Assembly (NCBI RefSeq): GCF_030708075.1
Contig: NZ_CP117982.1
Location: 434,001 to 498,000, forward strand
DNA length: 64,000 nt
From: Candidatus Epulonipiscium viviparus
GTDB taxonomy: Bacteria; Bacillota; Clostridia; Lachnospirales; Cellulosilyticaceae
Reading direction: 5' to 3'
Shown: positions 10,089 to 28,471 of the stretch, one piece after another
Layout: each line of letters starts with the position of its first letter
Numbering within the stretch: the stretch's first letter is position 1
Position numbers and translations under genes: made by a program
The notes under the pieces: generated by a model
What the model saw: the letters and a program-made list of their open reading frames with translations, nothing else
Databases searched by the model: none
What the model was told of the DNA's origin: nothing

Positions 10089-10176
10089 TTGCATTTGTTC
10101 TAGTTTTTATTATAATATTATTGTATAATAAAATGTATTTGTTTATTGTTTGTTATAAAAAAAGGAGGAAGATTAA

Positions 10177-11115
10177 ATGAGAGATATATCTTTAAAATCG
10201 ACAAAAAAGCAATTGATGGAGGAAGTGATAAGGCTTCGTAAAACTATAGAAAATACTGACCCAACAATGGCACAAGTTCATGAGAAAAAAATAAAGAAGA
10301 CTCGATTAGAAAGTGCGCAATCTTTAATTGATATGAATATTATAAATCCAGAAATAGTAAAGCAATTTGATGATTTAAAGTTTGCTATAGAAGAGGCAAA
10401 GAACAAACTGGCTGCTATGTGTGAAGTAGAAAATGTATTAATAGAAGCCGAAACAGTGATAATAGCAAGAGATAACCTGATTGCTGCACGAGAAAAAGAA
10501 GAGATCAAAAAATTAGAGGATCTTAAGGTGGCAATTGATCAATTATCTATGCAAAGAGAACTTAAATTAACAAGGCTAGAAGAGGAGTACATAGAAAGGA
10601 AAGAGCAGTTGGAAAAAGAGCGCAAACATGATATTCAGGAGTTTGCATATGAGTTATCTCGCAAGCGCAAGTTGGAAAGTGATGCTTGGGCAGATGAGCA
10701 AACATTGCGTGAGAAGGCTTTTGTAGCAAAGAAAGTTGAATTTGAAGAGCGTGAAAACAAGATTGCGGCGAAGGAGGCAGAGTTTGCGGAGCTGGTTGCA
10801 AAGGTGGAAGGGATAGATGCGTTGATAAAAGCCGCAAAAAAGGAAGCGCAAGAAGCCGCAATAGTCAAATTTGATAAAGAAAAATTGGTAGAAATAGACT
10901 CTATTAAAAAAAATGCTGATTGGGAAGTAAAAGTCGCTTTTCTTGAAAGGACGCAAGCTGTTGAAGATCTCAATAAAGCAAATGCTAAAATAAAGATTTT
11001 GGAAGCAAAGTTAGAATCAGCATATAAATCGATGAGCGATTTGGCGGCAACAACGGTACAGTCTGCAGGTGCGATAAAAGTGTTAGATGTAGCCGGAAAT
11101 AAAAACGAAAAATAA
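10177..11115 (+). CDS. Long coiled-coil protein of unknown function
   Basis: AAAGGAGGAAG precedes the ATG at 10177. The 312-residue protein is almost wholly helical and charged; heptad-like Glu/Lys/Leu patterns run from about residue 60 to 295, broken only near 215-225. There is no signal peptide, transmembrane segment or recognised catalytic motif. It is not obviously PspA or a divisome protein. Its position next to the LRR and dynamin-like genes suggests a filament or scaffold partner, which is inference only. An AT-rich upstream region with several TATAAT matches (10111-10129) may contain its promoter. Confidence 0.7.
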   Translation: MRDISLKSTKKQLMEEVIRLRKTIENTDPTMAQVHEKKIKKTRLESAQSLIDMNIINPEIVKQFDDLKFAIEEAKNKLAAMCEVENVLIEAETVIIARDNLIAAREKEEIKKLEDLKVAIDQLSMQRELKLTRLEEEYIERKEQLEKERKHDIQEFAYELSRKRKLESDAWADEQTLREKAFVAKKVEFEERENKIAAKEAEFAELVAKVEGIDALIKAAKKEAQEAAIVKFDKEKLVEIDSIKKNADWEVKVAFLERTQAVEDLNKANAKIKILEAKLESAYKSMSDLAATTVQSAGAIKVLDVAGNKNEK

Positions 11116-11127
11116 GATTGTATTGGA

Positions 11128-11158
11128 GGTGTGCCGGTTTGTTGCGCACCCCTTTTTT
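11128..11158 (+). terminator. Rho-independent terminator overlapping the end of topB
   Basis: Stem GGTGTGC (11128-11134) with GCGCACC (11144-11150), one G-U pair, followed by CCTTTTTT. It ends the coiled-coil gene and reaches the last codons of the convergent gene. Confidence 0.7.
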
Positions 11159-13376
11159 ATGGTCGTGAAAATTTCCAACAAATGGTATTGTTGCTAATCT
11201 CAAAGCTGACGATAGCATCAAATTTGGTGCCCTTAGACGTTTTAAAGTCATTGATGCGTACGGAGCCGTCTTTTAATAGCTTTTTTACCGCAGTTTTTGT
11301 AAGTATTTTATTATATTTCTTGAAAGTTTCGTCTTGCTGCCATAAAACAAATTTACATCCATTTTTGAAGCCTAGACATCCATAGCCTTTAGTACCCTGA
11401 ATAACAGACGATTGGCACAAGGGGCAAAGGCCAAGTTCTTCTCGTTTTACAGTTGTGGTGAGAGGCTTAGGGTTGGTTGCTATACTAGACTCTGCGCATA
11501 GCTTAGCTATTGTATCTGCAGATAACGAGGGACCGGTCTTGATATTTTCAACTGAGGAGCGTACAAAAATTTTTATGTGCTCTAAAAAATTGTCATGAGA
11601 AGCTAGTCCTTTTTCTATGTCTGTAAGAGTTTTTTCAAGTCGGCCAGTATACTCTAGATCCATAAGTTCTTTTACAGGTAACGTTTCGATAAGCGCTCTG
11701 CCTTTTACAGTAGTTTGCAATTTCTTATTTTGTATAGAAATATACGAGGTACTACAGAGTCTGCTAATAATATCCGCACGTGTCGCAGGAGTGCCGATGG
11801 TGTATCCTTTTAGAATGTCGTCAGAGTTTTCGATATCTTTTTTGCCACAAGTTTCCATAGCGCGAAGAAGTGTTTTTTCGGTGTGATGTTTTGGAGGCTT
11901 GGTTTTTTTTGTTGCAACAGTGGCATCTAGCACAACGCCTTTCTCGTCTACAGTAATCATTGGCAAAATGGTTTCTTTTGGTGGACATTCGTCGACTTTC
12001 TTAAATCCCAAAACTTTTTGTACACGACTTTTAGCAATAAATACACCGTCGGGAGCTGCATCTGCAGTAATTGTAAGAGTAGTTTCATCATGCTCCGCGA
12101 TGGGCATAAACTGCATGATAAATCGATCAACTATGGCGGTATATACAATATAGTCAAGAACAGGTAGCGTGATCGGAATCTTATATGTTGGGATAATGGC
12201 ACTGTGGCTATTGACTTGACTGCTATTGAATACGCGAGAATACTTCTTAAATACAATTTCGTCTTCGTATGGGCGGCCTTTTTTGACAACCTGTAGAACT
12301 TTTTTTGCTTTAAAAACTAGTGATTCATCCAGAAAAGAACTTGCGGTACGAGGATATGTGATATATTTATTTTCATAAAGCTGCTGTGCGATAGATAAAA
12401 CTTTGTCAGAAGTGAACTCTTTGTACTGATTCGTAAGATATCCTTGAAGTGCGCTAAGATTAAATAGTAGAGGTGGATATTCTTTTTTCGATTTAACTTC
12501 TTTGTTCGAAAGAACAGCATCCTGGCCTTTGACAACTTTGGCAATAGCATCGAGTTTTTCGCGTGTGTTAAATTTATTAATATATTTCTCGTCTTTTGCA
12601 TCTGCTGTAGTTTCTGCATCTGCAGGCTTTGTTTCGGAGTATGTGGCGATTAAGTCCTTGCCATTAAAGTCAAAGTTACACTTAAGTTTGTGATACTCTG
12701 AGGAAATATGCTTTTCGATCTCTATATCTCTGTCGTATACCAATTTTAGTGTAGGCAATAAAACTCTACCTATATTATATACCTGCGAAAACTCGTGGCT
12801 ATACTTGAGTGTGGCAACGGAGGTGAGGTTTATCCCTATAAGCCAATCTGCATGCATTCGAGCAACACCGGCATTTCTAAGTGATAGTAACTGCTCGTTG
12901 GGAATAGGGTTTTTAAGCGCTTTTAATACTTCTTTTTCAGTCCACTCATTAAGCAGAATTCGATACACAGGTTTATTAACCTTTAGTTGCTCTAATATGA
13001 GATCGCCTATAATTTGCCCTTCTCTATCATAGTCACAAGCAGAAATGACGTTTTCGGTGCCATTGTCTTCGATGATCGAGGCGATCAGGTCCAATTGGTT
13101 GGCTGCACGTGAATCAGGTTGCTGTTTAGTTTTGTTGCGACGATCAGTTTTCACTTTGTATTTAAACGTATCAGGAATAAATGGAAAATACTCCATTTTC
13201 CATTTCGACATCTTGCTATCGTATTCTTTGCTATCCCAAAGCTCTAAAAGATGTCCAAATGCCCAGGTAACGCAATAATCATTTCCTTCATAAAAACCAT
13301 CGTGTTGGATGGTCAACTTTAATGCCTCTGCGATATTTCGAGCAACAGAAGGTTTCTCGGCTATAATAAGATCCAT
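11157..13376 (-). CDS. topB: DNA topoisomerase III (type IA)
   Basis: The 739-residue protein begins MDLIIAEKPSVARNIAEAL, the Toprim start of type IA topoisomerases. The acidic Toprim motif reads DYDREG near residue 115; the catalytic tyrosine lies in KYITYPRT near residue 344. The C-terminus has a four-Cys zinc-like element (LCPLC ... GC..GCKF) and the GDLSxxTDI-like end typical of chromosomal and plasmid TopB. It relaxes negatively supercoiled DNA and decatenates replication intermediates. The gene is transcribed alone, convergent with the coiled-coil gene. TopB is also carried on conjugative elements, but no transfer genes are seen near it. Confidence 0.93.
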   Translation of the reverse strand: MDLIIAEKPSVARNIAEALKLTIQHDGFYEGNDYCVTWAFGHLLELWDSKEYDSKMSKWKMEYFPFIPDTFKYKVKTDRRNKTKQQPDSRAANQLDLIASIIEDNGTENVISACDYDREGQIIGDLILEQLKVNKPVYRILLNEWTEKEVLKALKNPIPNEQLLSLRNAGVARMHADWLIGINLTSVATLKYSHEFSQVYNIGRVLLPTLKLVYDRDIEIEKHISSEYHKLKCNFDFNGKDLIATYSETKPADAETTADAKDEKYINKFNTREKLDAIAKVVKGQDAVLSNKEVKSKKEYPPLLFNLSALQGYLTNQYKEFTSDKVLSIAQQLYENKYITYPRTASSFLDESLVFKAKKVLQVVKKGRPYEDEIVFKKYSRVFNSSQVNSHSAIIPTYKIPITLPVLDYIVYTAIVDRFIMQFMPIAEHDETTLTITADAAPDGVFIAKSRVQKVLGFKKVDECPPKETILPMITVDEKGVVLDATVATKKTKPPKHHTEKTLLRAMETCGKKDIENSDDILKGYTIGTPATRADIISRLCSTSYISIQNKKLQTTVKGRALIETLPVKELMDLEYTGRLEKTLTDIEKGLASHDNFLEHIKIFVRSSVENIKTGPSLSADTIAKLCAESSIATNPKPLTTTVKREELGLCPLCQSSVIQGTKGYGCLGFKNGCKFVLWQQDETFKKYNKILTKTAVKKLLKDGSVRINDFKTSKGTKFDAIVSFEISNNTICWKFSRP

Positions 13377-13496
13377 AAAATTTTAAATCTCCAATCTTTC
13401 GTTTACTAAATTATCGATCATTATAGACTATGCCAATGCCCTTGGCAAGGGGTGAAATCAAGTTTTTGCTATTTTAGGAAAATTTTGAAAAAAAAC

Positions 13497-13525
13497 TAGA
13501 CAAGCTTCCAAAAAAAGGATATAAT
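13497..13525 (+). promoter_or_regulatory. Promoter of the giant surface-protein gene
   Basis: TAGACA (13497-13502), 17-base spacer, TATAAT (13520-13525). It is the best match upstream of the gene and leaves a leader of about 75 bases. Confidence 0.65.
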
Positions 13526-13605
13526 GGAACTGGAAAATATACGGTAATATATGCGTTATAATTCTATATACAGACATCGATAAAAAGTTAAAAGGAGATT
13601 ACAAT

Positions 13606-16600
13606 ATGAGAAAAAAATTTGGTGCACTACTAATGGGTACGATGTTATTACAACAGTTGGCGCTACCTACAGTACATGCAATAGAAAAAGAAGAAATTAC
13701 ATATGATGATATACATATTTTAGAGGAGATCTTTGAGGCAGAAGAACTATTTCCGGAGGAAGCAATATCTTTTGATTTCGATACCGCTATATTTGATATG
13801 ACGGAGGTCGATGACGACATAGCGGCTGCATGGGCGGAAATAAAATCTACAGAATCGGAGTTTTTGGATGACGCGGAGTTATCGGATCCCGATGCTCTCG
13901 ATTCTGTAGATGTACTTTCTATTGCCTCCGAAGATTTGCCTTCTACTACTTCTATGCAGAATAGCGACAAGCTGGCTACGACACAACTTTTTGAGATGGA
14001 AGCTGAGATTCCTGACCCTGCTCCAATCGCTTCATCTTTAGCTGCATTGCCATCGAAAGAGCTGACGCCTCAGGTGCCGTCTCTCAAGGAAGTTGAAGCC
14101 AATAAAGCTGCTCTCTCGGCTCTTACGACTACTATTACGTCTGCTGAAACTTTAATTGCTACGACTTTTGTTGCACCCAATGGCGATAAGTATTATGAGC
14201 ATGAGATGTGGATCAATACTGCAGAAAACATGCTTCTCGCGGATGCCATTGCGGATGCCAAAGAAGTTGTACGCGTTGGGTATGCTCCAGATTATACTCA
14301 GGCCTCTGCTTTTCTTAATGCTGCCATCAACAGATTTTCTGCGGCCAAACAGCCTGGAGCCATAACTGATGAGCTCGTATCTCTAACTGCCCTTCTCACT
14401 GATGCGTGGACGATGCTAAATTCTGCTATAGTTGGTGCTGATGCCTATAAGAATGAAAACACTGTCTCCGTTGAAGCGGCGGCTGAGTTGGAACAGACTA
14501 TTTTGATGATCGAAGAAGCTGTGACGCAATTAGTTGCGGATGCCGATGAAATCTCAAAACTTGAAACAGCAATAGAGACTTTTATAGCTGCAGTAGAAAC
14601 TGGAACCCAAAAAATGGATAATACTGCATTAGCGAAGACTATTGCGCAGACTAGCATCAATGCGATTGCGATGGTAAGAGATGGGAATGAAATCGAAAAC
14701 CTGCTAGACATATTGATAAAGGCAAGAGAGTCTCTTACCGCAACTTCGCAGGTTCAGGAAAAGATAGTATCCAGTTTAGAAGATGCCTCGACAGTCGCCG
14801 ATGATGAACATATTACTGCAAATAAAAAAGAATTAATCAAAGCATTAACGAGAGCTGGAGAAGCGATTGCGGGAGCGGCAGATGATCTCAATGGTGCGTA
14901 TACATATGAAGTATATAGTATGAGAACAGCTCCGCAACAAACACTGGCAAGAATTACTGAGCGTGCGTACGAAGATCTAACAATACGCGAGATCACATTG
15001 GCCATTGCAGAATTAGAAGCTGTCGGACAATCGGCATCGCAACTCGGGTCCGTAATTCCAAACCGCGCCGAGCTAATGAGACTAATAGAGATAGCATCAA
15101 AATATATGGATAACGCAACGCTTATTGTGTTAAGTAGAACGACCGAGTACGTACCGTTTATAAAAGAAGCTTATGCATATGCGCAAACGGTAGTGTCATC
15201 AGCCGATGCCGAACTGGAAGAAATTGCGGTGGCAGCAAATGAGTTGATGGTAGCAATAGAAATATTGGAGAACGAGGTCGATAGCATAGATGGGGATCTG
15301 GAAGAGCTAGTAGAAATAGCAAATGCCGAGCTGGCAGCAGTGGCTATAACAGACGACCCGCTACAAGTTGACAGTGTCTGGGTACCCGAAGTATACGCAA
15401 ATATTTTGAATAATGCTATAATGCAGTCCACTCGCTATATAAACGATGTATTAAATGTCGAAGTGTACGGATATCAATGGGAAACAAAAGCTGTCAAAGA
15501 GAAAACCTCTGAGATGGAAGATCTGCTAACTATGGCAATAAAAATCTTCAGAGCATCAAAGAGAGCGTCAGTAGTGGCGACAGATGCGGATATAAACGAA
15601 ATGCAAATGATATTAAATACAATTCCAACATATATAGTATCAGAAGATGGAACCGATGTGCCTACAACGCTGGAATGGGTTTCGACCGATGTGCATGCCG
15701 CTTTAACAAGAGCGATCTTAGATGCGCAGAATATAGCACCGACTCGATATGAAGTTGCGGCAACGATTACTAATTTAATTTTAGCGCACGAAAAATGTGA
15801 AGCAACGAAATCTCCAGGAAAAATGGCGATCGATAGCAAGGCACTACAAACGCTAATGACAAATATCTCGGCAGATATAGTGGCGACGGCTGTATCTGTA
15901 GACGGAACAGACATCCCGATTACAGGCAAATGGGTAAAGCAATCAGATTATGATGCAATAAAGGAGGCGCTTGCAAATACAGCGGTAGCAGAAACGGCAA
16001 TGGAAGAAATTGCCAACATTGCTAAAATAGCATATGAGATAACCAAATTAACGAAAGCGACAACGGCCTTTGATGCGGCAAAGCAACTTGGAACATGGGT
16101 CGCAACGAAGTCTGATCTGGATACAGCGATAACAGAAGCCGAGACCAATCTAACAGCAACATCTGAAAGTGAGGATGGTTTTGATGTGACGAAAGATAAG
16201 ATGTGGGTAACAACAGAAGTGAGTGGTGCTTATACTACTACAATAGAAGATGCCAAAGCGACAGCATCTACAATAGCGGAAACATCGAAAGTTGAGATAA
16301 GTGATGCGATAGTAAAATTAATGACAGCAACTAAAATATTTGACGCAGCGAAACAGCCGGGAGCTCGGGAAGTAACAGCAGAAGATCTAGCAGAGCTGGT
16401 GGAAGAAGCGAATGAGAAGTATATAATGACGGCAGTAAGTCTGGACGGGACAGAAATATCGGCAGAGAAGTATTGGGCATCCGAAGCGGCAAAAGCAGAG
16501 CTGAAACTAGCAATAGAAAGAGCGGAAGCGTATGTGGGGGATAAAATGGTTGTGGAGTATAATATGTTGACGGAAGCAATTGCAGAATTTGACACAGTGA

Positions 16601-19221
16601 AGAAAAAAGGAGTAGCATCAAAAGAGATCTTGCTGGAAGAGATTGGAGAAGCGAGAGCAAATGTTAATATGACGAAAGAGAGCGCGAATGGGGAAGACGT
16701 GGCAACGGATAAGTATTGGACAACGGCAGCGATTCGGGGAATGCTAAATACAGCAATAGCGAGCGCAGAAACAGCAGCTGAGGCAGAGAATGCGGGGCCA
16801 GATTATATAGCGGAATCAATAGTGAATATTAGGGCAGCCGTAGCAAATTTTGAAGCAAATAAGAAGGCGGGTACACTGGTTGTGGATAAAGCCTTGCTGG
16901 ACGAATATATAGCCGTGGTGCTGGAAAACATTGAAAGCGTGAACGTGAGTACCGATGGATCGGATGTGAAAATCTACGAGCTGTGGGTGAGCGAAGCCGC
17001 TAAAGAAGCGCTTAATGAAGCAATTGTGGTAGCAGAAATCTTCTCTAAGTCGATTACGTCAATAACGGAGACCGACAAAATACTGGAGGCGCAGAAAGAA
17101 CTATCCGCGGCTAACGATGTATTTAACGAAGCAAAAGCGGATGGGAAAGCTGCTGTCACAAAAGAAACGCTGGTCGAATTTATCGCCGAAATGGAAGCAC
17201 TTGCGGATGAAATATGGGTGAGCGAGGATGGATCGGATGTAGCATCAGATAGTAAATGGGCGAATGAAGAAGTAATGTTAACATTTAACGTAGCAATAGT
17301 ATATGCAGAAAATGAAGCGGACGAGCTGGCTGACGATGCAACAGCGGGAGAAGTCGTGGGGCATATTAATGTCCTGAAAGAGGCACGGGATGTATTTAAG
17401 GCAGAGCTAGAATATGGAAAAGCTGGGGTGACGAAAGAAACGCTGCAAAAACTAATAGATGTAGCGAAGGTAGCAGTAAATGAAATCCTAGTAAGCGTCG
17501 ATGGGGGAGAAGTGCCTGTAGAAGAGAACTGGGTGACAGAAGAAGAACGTATGTCGCTAAATGTGGCAATAGCAGAGGCGCAAAAAGTGATAGATGAAGC
17601 TGGGGTAGAAGAGGAGGGGGTGTCAATAGCAATAGCTAATCTGAAAACAGCGCAGCGGGAATTTGATCTAGCAAAGAAGCCTGGGAGATATGTATTGGCA
17701 TCAAAAACATTGTTTGCGCAAGAAATAGCAGTGACAAAACTGAAGCTGGAAACGACAGCGTTAGCGGCAAATGGGGAAGATGTGTTAACGACAGAGTACT
17801 ATGTGAGCGCTTCATCTGCAGAACAGCTGCGTGATACACTAGACGAAGCGCTAGTGCTGTTGTATAAAGAAGGGGCATCAACAATAGAAGTGAATGCGAT
17901 GCTAGCAAAACTAAGATCTGCTAATGAAGCGTTCGATGTGGCGAAACGGGGCGGGGAAAAGCTCCCCGATCTTGCTGCAGCGGAAGCTATAATGAGTAAA
18001 GCGGAATATGCGTTAGACGTGACAATTGAGGCAAGCGAGGCGCAAGAAGTGAAAGTGTTCGCAACATGGGCATCAGCTGTGGCGCATACTGTGTTGAATA
18101 CAGCAATGCTAAAAGCGCAAGAAGATCTAGAGGATGAAGAGGCAGATGTGGCAGAAATAGCTACAGAACTGAATGAATCTCTGGCAACGTTTAACGCAAG
18201 TAAATCGTATGGGCTAAAAGCAGTGGGTGCGGTAGATCTGGCGCAGCTTATAGCAGATGTGAAGGCAAATCAAGTAGCAGTTAGTGTTGACGGGAGCGAA
18301 ATTCTGAGAACGGAGAGATGGGTAAAGGAAGAAGTAGCCGAAATGCTGGGAGCGGAACTATCAGCTGCAGTGAATGTGGTGAATGCCGAAGATGCAGAAG
18401 ATATAGAAGTGGCTAGTATAATGTTGTCAGCTGTGGCGCAAGTGTACTATGACTCTAGAGCATGGGGGACAGCAAAGCCTGGGGGTGAAGCGCTACTTGA
18501 AGTCGTTTCATCAGCAACGGCATATATGAACGCAACGAAAGAATCGAATTCTGGATCTGATATATATACGTATGAGAAATGGGTGACAGCTAGCGAAAAG
18601 AACGTGTTAAAAACAGCAATCTCTGTGGCTACGGAGGTGCTGGAAGACGTTAGCTCAACAGCGGAGGACCTTGCTATTGCGGCAGCAGACCTGACGGAGG
18701 CACTAAATAAATTTAAAGTGGCAGCTGAATACGGGAAAAAAATGGTGGATGAGTTGACATTGGCGCAAATGATAGAAGACGTGAACGTTAATATGAATGC
18801 TACCATCGAAGCTGTTAATGGGGCAACGACATATGTGTACCAAAACTGGGCAACACCTGCAGCAAAAGCAAGCCTGGAAAATGTGATAGAGGCGGCATAT
18901 GAGGTGGTATCGGCTGATAGCATAGCTGAGGCATGTGATGTGGCTGATAAAGTAGCATGGGCAGCTAGAAAGGCAGGTGATGTGGCTGATAGGGAGGCAT
19001 TGACAGCGGGAGTAGATGAGGCATATAATGTAGCTGATAATATGGCATGGGCAGCTAGCGAGGAATATGATGTAGCTGATGAGGAGGCATGGGCAGCAAG
19101 TGAGGATATGATGTGGCTGATAATGTGGCATGTGCAGTTGGCTATGCAGGATATGATGTGGCTAATAATGTGGCATTGGCAGCGAATGAGGATGATGTGG
19201 CTGATGAAGTGCATGCAGTGA
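13606..19221 (+). CDS. Giant secreted FIVAR-like repeat protein, N-terminal part (frame broken)
   Basis: AAAGGAG lies upstream of the ATG. Residues 1-26 are a signal peptide ending in a VHA-type cleavage site. After an acidic leader, about 16 helical repeats of roughly 85 residues follow. Each has the pattern 'VSxDGxDV...WVT....L..AI..A......I..A...L..A...F..AKK.G', which resembles FIVAR modules of Gram-positive surface proteins. The product is Ala/Glu/Val-rich and almost free of Cys. Beyond about 19105 the frame leaves the coding pattern: one base is missing relative to the 42-bp repeat, and translation runs to a TGA at 19221. The natural protein almost certainly continues into the frame ending at 28294, giving around 4,800 residues. 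Confidence 0.8.
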   Translation: MRKKFGALLMGTMLLQQLALPTVHAIEKEEITYDDIHILEEIFEAEELFPEEAISFDFDTAIFDMTEVDDDIAAAWAEIKSTESEFLDDAELSDPDALDSVDVLSIASEDLPSTTSMQNSDKLATTQLFEMEAEIPDPAPIASSLAALPSKELTPQVPSLKEVEANKAALSALTTTITSAETLIATTFVAPNGDKYYEHEMWINTAENMLLADAIADAKEVVRVGYAPDYTQASAFLNAAINRFSAAKQPGAITDELVSLTALLTDAWTMLNSAIVGADAYKNENTVSVEAAAELEQTILMIEEAVTQLVADADEISKLETAIETFIAAVETGTQKMDNTALAKTIAQTSINAIAMVRDGNEIENLLDILIKARESLTATSQVQEKIVSSLEDASTVADDEHITANKKELIKALTRAGEAIAGAADDLNGAYTYEVYSMRTAPQQTLARITERAYEDLTIREITLAIAELEAVGQSASQLGSVIPNRAELMRLIEIASKYMDNATLIVLSRTTEYVPFIKEAYAYAQTVVSSADAELEEIAVAANELMVAIEILENEVDSIDGDLEELVEIANAELAAVAITDDPLQVDSVWVPEVYANILNNAIMQSTRYINDVLNVEVYGYQWETKAVKEKTSEMEDLLTMAIKIFRASKRASVVATDADINEMQMILNTIPTYIVSEDGTDVPTTLEWVSTDVHAALTRAILDAQNIAPTRYEVAATITNLILAHEKCEATKSPGKMAIDSKALQTLMTNISADIVATAVSVDGTDIPITGKWVKQSDYDAIKEALANTAVAETAMEEIANIAKIAYEITKLTKATTAFDAAKQLGTWVATKSDLDTAITEAETNLTATSESEDGFDVTKDKMWVTTEVSGAYTTTIEDAKATASTIAETSKVEISDAIVKLMTATKIFDAAKQPGAREVTAEDLAELVEEANEKYIMTAVSLDGTEISAEKYWASEAAKAELKLAIERAEAYVGDKMVVEYNMLTEAIAEFDTVKKKGVASKEILLEEIGEARANVNMTKESANGEDVATDKYWTTAAIRGMLNTAIASAETAAEAENAGPDYIAESIVNIRAAVANFEANKKAGTLVVDKALLDEYIAVVLENIESVNVSTDGSDVKIYELWVSEAAKEALNEAIVVAEIFSKSITSITETDKILEAQKELSAANDVFNEAKADGKAAVTKETLVEFIAEMEALADEIWVSEDGSDVASDSKWANEEVMLTFNVAIVYAENEADELADDATAGEVVGHINVLKEARDVFKAELEYGKAGVTKETLQKLIDVAKVAVNEILVSVDGGEVPVEENWVTEEERMSLNVAIAEAQKVIDEAGVEEEGVSIAIANLKTAQREFDLAKKPGRYVLASKTLFAQEIAVTKLKLETTALAANGEDVLTTEYYVSASSAEQLRDTLDEALVLLYKEGASTIEVNAMLAKLRSANEAFDVAKRGGEKLPDLAAAEAIMSKAEYALDVTIEASEAQEVKVFATWASAVAHTVLNTAMLKAQEDLEDEEADVAEIATELNESLATFNASKSYGLKAVGAVDLAQLIADVKANQVAVSVDGSEILRTERWVKEEVAEMLGAELSAAVNVVNAEDAEDIEVASIMLSAVAQVYYDSRAWGTAKPGGEALLEVVSSATAYMNATKESNSGSDIYTYEKWVTASEKNVLKTAISVATEVLEDVSSTAEDLAIAAADLTEALNKFKVAAEYGKKMVDELTLAQMIEDVNVNMNATIEAVNGATTYVYQNWATPAAKASLENVIEAAYEVVSADSIAEACDVADKVAWAARKAGDVADREALTAGVDEAYNVADNMAWAASEEYDVADEEAWAASEDMMWLIMWHVQLAMQDMMWLIMWHWQRMRMMWLMKCMQ

Positions 19222-19351
19222 GTGATGTGGCTGATAAAGTGGCATGTGCAGCAGATGAGGAATGTGATGTGGCTGATAATGTGGTATGGGCAGCGAATGA
19301 GAGATATGATGCGGCTGATGAAGAGGCATGTGATGTGGCTGAGAAGAGGAT

Positions 19352-28294
<8,943 letters not shown>

Positions 28295-28302
28295 TTTGAC
28301 GT

Positions 28303-28341
28303 CGCATCGGGGTGAATAAACTCCGATGCGGCTATTTTTTT
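28303..28341 (+). terminator. Terminator of the giant surface-protein gene
   Basis: Ten-base stem (28303-28312 with 28321-28330, one G-U pair), eight-base loop, then CTATTTTTTT. Confidence 0.85.
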
Positions 28342-28471
28342 GCCTGCGTACACATTGTAGTTATGTTTTTATAAAAATTTGTTCATGACCACTTTAATTT
28401 TAAATTTATTTCTGCTATATTAAAAAAAAATACTGTAGCGAGGGCTACAAGATGATATTTAGGAGGTACAA

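Noticed and set aside
11157-13376. TopB as a sign of a mobile element
   Set aside because: No integrase, relaxase or transfer genes, att-like repeats or composition break nearby.
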